A stretch of DNA of 35,568 bases from Patescibacteria group bacterium (GTDB lineage: Bacteria > Patescibacteriota > Minisyncoccia > UBA6257), in the NCBI GenBank assembly GCA_030917555.1, contig JAUPUN010000015.1:1-35568 (forward strand), in the 5' to 3' direction. Below the pieces are notes generated by a model. It was not told the DNA's origin and ran no database searches. It saw nothing but the letters and a program-made list of their open reading frames with translations. Both the position numbers and the translations under genes were made by a program. Each line of letters begins with the position of its first letter. The first letter of the stretch is position 1. Shown here piece after piece: positions 35,301-35,568 of the stretch.

Positions 35301-35532
35301 CTCTCGCATTCAGAAAGTGAGAACCAAAATTGGGAAAATGATGGTTTTTACCCAGATTTCTGATTTTGATCATTCTATTGAAGTAGTACTTTATCCTACT
35401 GTCTTAGCCAACTGCGCCACCTATCTCTCGGAAGATCGGGTCATTTTAGTGGAAGGCAGACTTGATAAACGAAATGGAGAATATCAAATTGTGGGAGAAA
35501 GAATCGAAGAAATTAAGCCTTTTGAAGCCTAA
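32371..35532 (+). CDS. dnaE: DNA polymerase III subunit alpha
   Basis: PHP domain FTHLHVHSHYSLLDGL, TRGSAAGSLVAYILGIT, PPDIDLDVADDRRQDII, LYRPGPMEFIPQFIKRK, C-terminal OB fold. Confidence 0.97.
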   Translation: MYFTHLHVHSHYSLLDGLSKIDELLDLAKKMGLDALALTDHGVLYGAIEFYTKAKEKGIKPIIGCEVYLAPRALTDKTPKVDTKFYHLILLAKNQIGYHNLIKLVTIGELEGFYYKPRVDKAVLKKYSEGLIALSACLRGEISQVLSSGDWDRAQNLVAEYQDIFGKDNFYLELQDHPELPEQNKINELLLKLSELTGAPAVVTTDAHYPFKEDKRAHEVLLAVQTGSEAESEDRFTMVQADLHLKEPQEVFSRFSDHSELFENIRKIVEACNLELTLDQIVFPKFQTPNNEDSFKYLEKLARESFPHFYQDTNTEAKERLEHELSVIKETGFADYFLVIQDIIHFANENNILTNTRGSAAGSLVAYILGITHIDPIKYDLYFERFLNPERIEPPDIDLDVADDRRQDIIAYISGKYGQDHVAQVLTFGIMKSRLAVRDVNRALGHPYSLGDQIAKLIPQNLPLKEALKTIPELKELYETNEEAREVLEIAERLEGVARHASTHAAGVVITPEPIVNYAPLQHSSRNEKEIVTQYEMNSLKHIGLVKIDILGLANLTVIRNTLRIIKKVYGQEIDLDQLGFDDKKVYDLLSRGETIGVFQVESEGMRRYLKELKPNSLEDLTAMLALYRPGPMEFIPQFIKRKQGKEKITYLHPQLEDILGKTYGICVYQEQLMRIAHDLAGFSMAEADVLRKAVGKKIKSLLNEQKEKLIQGMTERGIKKQVAQQIWEWIEPFARYGFNKGHSSSYARITYETAWLKVHYPNAYLAALLTSDFGNLDRVAIEIKECERLGIRVLPPSVNYSFVEFGVDKDTGNIFFGLAAIKNVGTGVAQMIQEERQKNGPFKNLDDFLKRMPRQVLNRKTFESLIKSGALDCFGSRELMAENLDKILELSTSLNHQNTFQIGLFQEDTSDLLSRLGTPPPLNKTQRLMWEREYLGIYLTGHPLDDYKNILGKVALTVGQLDSLKLGKKVKVCGFVSRIQKVRTKIGKMMVFTQISDFDHSIEVVLYPTVLANCATYLSEDRVILVEGRLDKRNGEYQIVGERIEEIKPFEA

Positions 35533-35568
35533 TCAGTGAATTTAGAAAGTTCATTCTTATTTTTGAGC

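Overview
This is a 35.6 kb, AT-rich, gene-dense bacterial chromosomal window. The compact gene set, short proteins and tiny intergenic gaps look like a Patescibacteria/CPR-type genome (an inference, not proven here). Most of it is core housekeeping: tyrS, a sugar-phosphate operon (gap-rpiB-rpe-tkt(N)-tkt(C)-archaeal-type class I aldolase), rplY, ftsK, recA, rpsF, ssb, prfA, rpmE, rpsB, tsf, an RF2-like factor, ftsEX, NAD kinase, rubredoxin, secE-nusG-rplK, tmk, gatB, miaA, rnhB and dnaE. It also carries tRNA genes Thr(TGT), Tyr(GTA), Thr(GGT), Trp(CCA) and Gln(TTG), with rpmG between Thr(GGT) and Trp. TGA is used as a stop codon (gap, tktN), which supports the standard bacterial code. The main unexplained signals are: (1) an intact tRNA-Thr nested inside an interrupted second tRNA and flanked by a perfect 12-bp inverted repeat; (2) a family of 7-bp-period repeats in intergenic regions, which also appears in the coding sequence of gatB and miaA; (3) a putative structured RNA between rpsF and ssb with a 19-bp stem whose only two irregularities are G-U compatible on the + strand; (4) a hairpin locus with mutually exclusive SD/anti-SD-like pairings upstream of an RNHCP-domain gene; (5) an RF2 lacking domain 1; (6) several promoters placed so close to start codons that they predict leaderless mRNAs. 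No CRISPR array, transposase, phage module or defence island was recognised.
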